From an uncultured Erysipelotrichaceae bacterium (GTDB lineage Bacteria > Bacillota_I > Bacilli_A > Erysipelotrichales > Erysipelotrichaceae), in contig CADBLN010000116.1 of the NCBI GenBank assembly GCA_902795525.1, positions 1 to 13,168 on the forward strand: DNA of 13,168 nucleotides. The letters run 5' to 3'. The notes below the pieces were generated by a model. The model was not told the DNA's origin. It saw nothing but the letters and a program-made list of their open reading frames with translations, and ran no database searches. Every line of letters begins with the position of its first letter. Within the stretch, counting starts at the first letter, position 1. The translations under genes and the position numbers were made by a program. Of the stretch, positions 12,052 through 13,168 are shown piece after piece.

Positions 12052-13168
12052 CTATTGTTCGTGCTTTTTATCATAGTCGTTAAGGCATCTAATGACACAC
12101 TCAACGTCGCTTTCCCTTGGATAGTAGATATCACCATATTTTTGCCAATTCAAGCGACCAAAGCCACAAGCCATTACAATTGTTGGTTCAGTGGCAGTGC
12201 TAATAGCTTCTTCAATCGCTTCATTGCGGTTTTCCATTATCTTATACTTTCCACCTTGTAATTCAACATAATGTGCAATTTCTTCCGAAATTTTTTGGAA
12301 AGACTCATGACCAGGGTAGTCAGCAGATATGTATGACATGGCTGCCTTTTGTCCTGTTATGGTTCCTAATTCTTCCCTTCTTTCTTGTGCTTTATCACCA
12401 ACGCTTCCATAGATGATTTTTATGTTCTTACTATGCTCAGGATAGTCATCACTCATGGCTTTAAATAGGCTCTCATAACTAATCTTGTTATGGGCATAGT
12501 CAACTACAGCCACAACTTTACCATCCTTACTTTCAAAGATCTCCATCCTTCCTGAGACTTCAGTGTTCTTAATGCCGTTTTTAATGTTTTCTAATGGTAT
12601 ATTTAACTCATATGCTGACGCAATGATGGCCAATGCATTTGAAACATTGTAAAAGCCGTGTAATTTGATTAAGAATGATTCATCAAAATCCTGGTGTTTA
12701 ACATTAAAACGTGTATATTTACCATCCTTTTTGAATTCATAACAATAGTAATCAGCATTTGGATTATGCAAACTATATGTCTTAACATACTTCGCCGAAT
12801 CATTCTTTGCCTGTTCTAAAATCCGCTCATGATGGTCAGCGTCTAAATTAACTATCCCAATCTGACATTGTGAAAATATCTTCAGTTTTGCTGAAAAATA
12901 GTCCTCAAAATCTTTATGCTCCGAAGGGCTTATATGATCTTTAGAAATGTTTAAAAATACTGCGACTTCAAAATTAGTATTATCTGTTCTAGCATAACGC
13001 AAGCCTTGACTAGAAACTTCTAGAGAACAAAATTCAACACCATTATCCACACATCGTTTCAGTGACCTCTGTAATTCAACCGCTTCTGGTGTGGTATTAA
13101 AATTCTCAACCGTTTCAACACCATCAAAAGTCTCTATTGTTGAAACTAACGCACAAGGCCTCTTGCCA
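12052..13168 (-). CDS. MurE-like Mur ligase, 5' part cut by the window edge
   Basis: ATP-dependent Mur ligase that joins an amino acid or peptide to a UDP-muramyl precursor or a related compound. The frame stays open to the window edge, giving about 371 visible residues; the GTG at 13050 is internal, since upstream codons read on with the MurE-like NTTPEAVEL. Further MurE features are EVSSQGL, NISKDHISPSEHKDF, SAKLKIF, HGFYNVSNALAIIA, the GRMEIFE start of the C-terminal domain, VDYAHN, and a YGSVGDK loop in place of GxGGDRD. The amino-acid-selecting motif (DNPR for diaminopimelate) is not seen; the equivalent place reads SADYPGHES. The GKGHE motif near the end also differs (CGFGRLNWQKYGD). 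It may be a divergent MurE or a paralogue with another substrate. The N-terminal ATP site lies outside the window. Confidence 0.85.
   Translation of the reverse strand, partial: GKRPCALVSTIETFDGVETVENFNTTPEAVELQRSLKRCVDNGVEFCSLEVSSQGLRYARTDNTNFEVAVFLNISKDHISPSEHKDFEDYFSAKLKIFSQCQIGIVNLDADHHERILEQAKNDSAKYVKTYSLHNPNADYYCYEFKKDGKYTRFNVKHQDFDESFLIKLHGFYNVSNALAIIASAYELNIPLENIKNGIKNTEVSGRMEIFESKDGKVVAVVDYAHNKISYESLFKAMSDDYPEHSKNIKIIYGSVGDKAQERREELGTITGQKAAMSYISADYPGHESFQKISEEIAHYVELQGGKYKIMENRNEAIEEAISTATEPTIVMACGFGRLNWQKYGDIYYPRESDVECVIRCLNDYDKKHEQ

Noticed and set aside
13048..13050. GTG at 13050 as the true start of the Mur ligase gene
   Set aside because: The frame continues upstream to the window edge with conserved MurE-like sequence (NTTPEAVEL), so the gene is cut by the edge rather than starting there.

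Overview
The window looks like a chromosomal segment of a low-GC, anaerobic Gram-positive bacterium. The evidence is the AT-rich coding sequence, strong AGGAGG-type ribosome binding sites, EzrA, a ThiI without a rhodanese domain, and the Firmicute gene order ffh-rpsP-khpA-rimM-trmD-rplS-lepB. A desulfoferrodoxin-type superoxide reductase points to an anaerobe. An Erysipelotrichia-like member of the Bacillota is my best guess, by inference only. Almost every gene is on the minus strand; the superoxide reductase gene is the exception.

Layout, read in the direction of transcription (high to low coordinates): (1) 13168-12052, a MurE-like Mur ligase cut by the window edge and closed by a strong terminator. 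(2) 11912-7839, ezrA-iscS/nifS-thiI, tightly packed: EzrA acts in division, and the cysteine desulfurase passes sulfur to ThiI for tRNA 4-thiouridine and thiamine. (3) 7401-7775 on the plus strand, superoxide reductase, divergent from ffh across a short region with a 26-bp near-palindrome. (4) 7305-2056, the protein-targeting and ribosome-maturation block: ffh, rpsP, khpA, rimM, trmD, a nucleoside hydrolase of the RihB type, rplS, lepB. The hydrolase between trmD and rplS is unusual. Several intrinsic terminators sit tight against the next start codon or promoter, so the block is probably divided into partly separate expression units.

(5) 2055-1 is the most interesting part. In related genomes rbgA (ylqF, a ribosome-assembly GTPase) often follows lepB. 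Here, three bases after the lepB stop, a start appears that reads MTETKTNINW, which resembles the beginning of RbgA (usually followed by FPGHM), but the frame then runs into unrelated sequence. The same kind of start reappears twice further on (MNENKTNINW at 1005 and at 111), each time just after one AT-rich cargo gene: a SAM-dependent methyltransferase, then a protein of unknown function. The sequence after the first and third starts is nearly the same. I read this as an array of small, mostly one-gene cassettes (repeat-to-repeat 1047 and 894 bp) that entered one after another at the 5' end of rbgA, each supplying a fresh ribosome binding site and first codons for the displaced gene. Two degraded junctions inside the array suggest more than two events. 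The array runs off the left edge; the intact rbgA is predicted beyond it. No recombinase is visible in the window.
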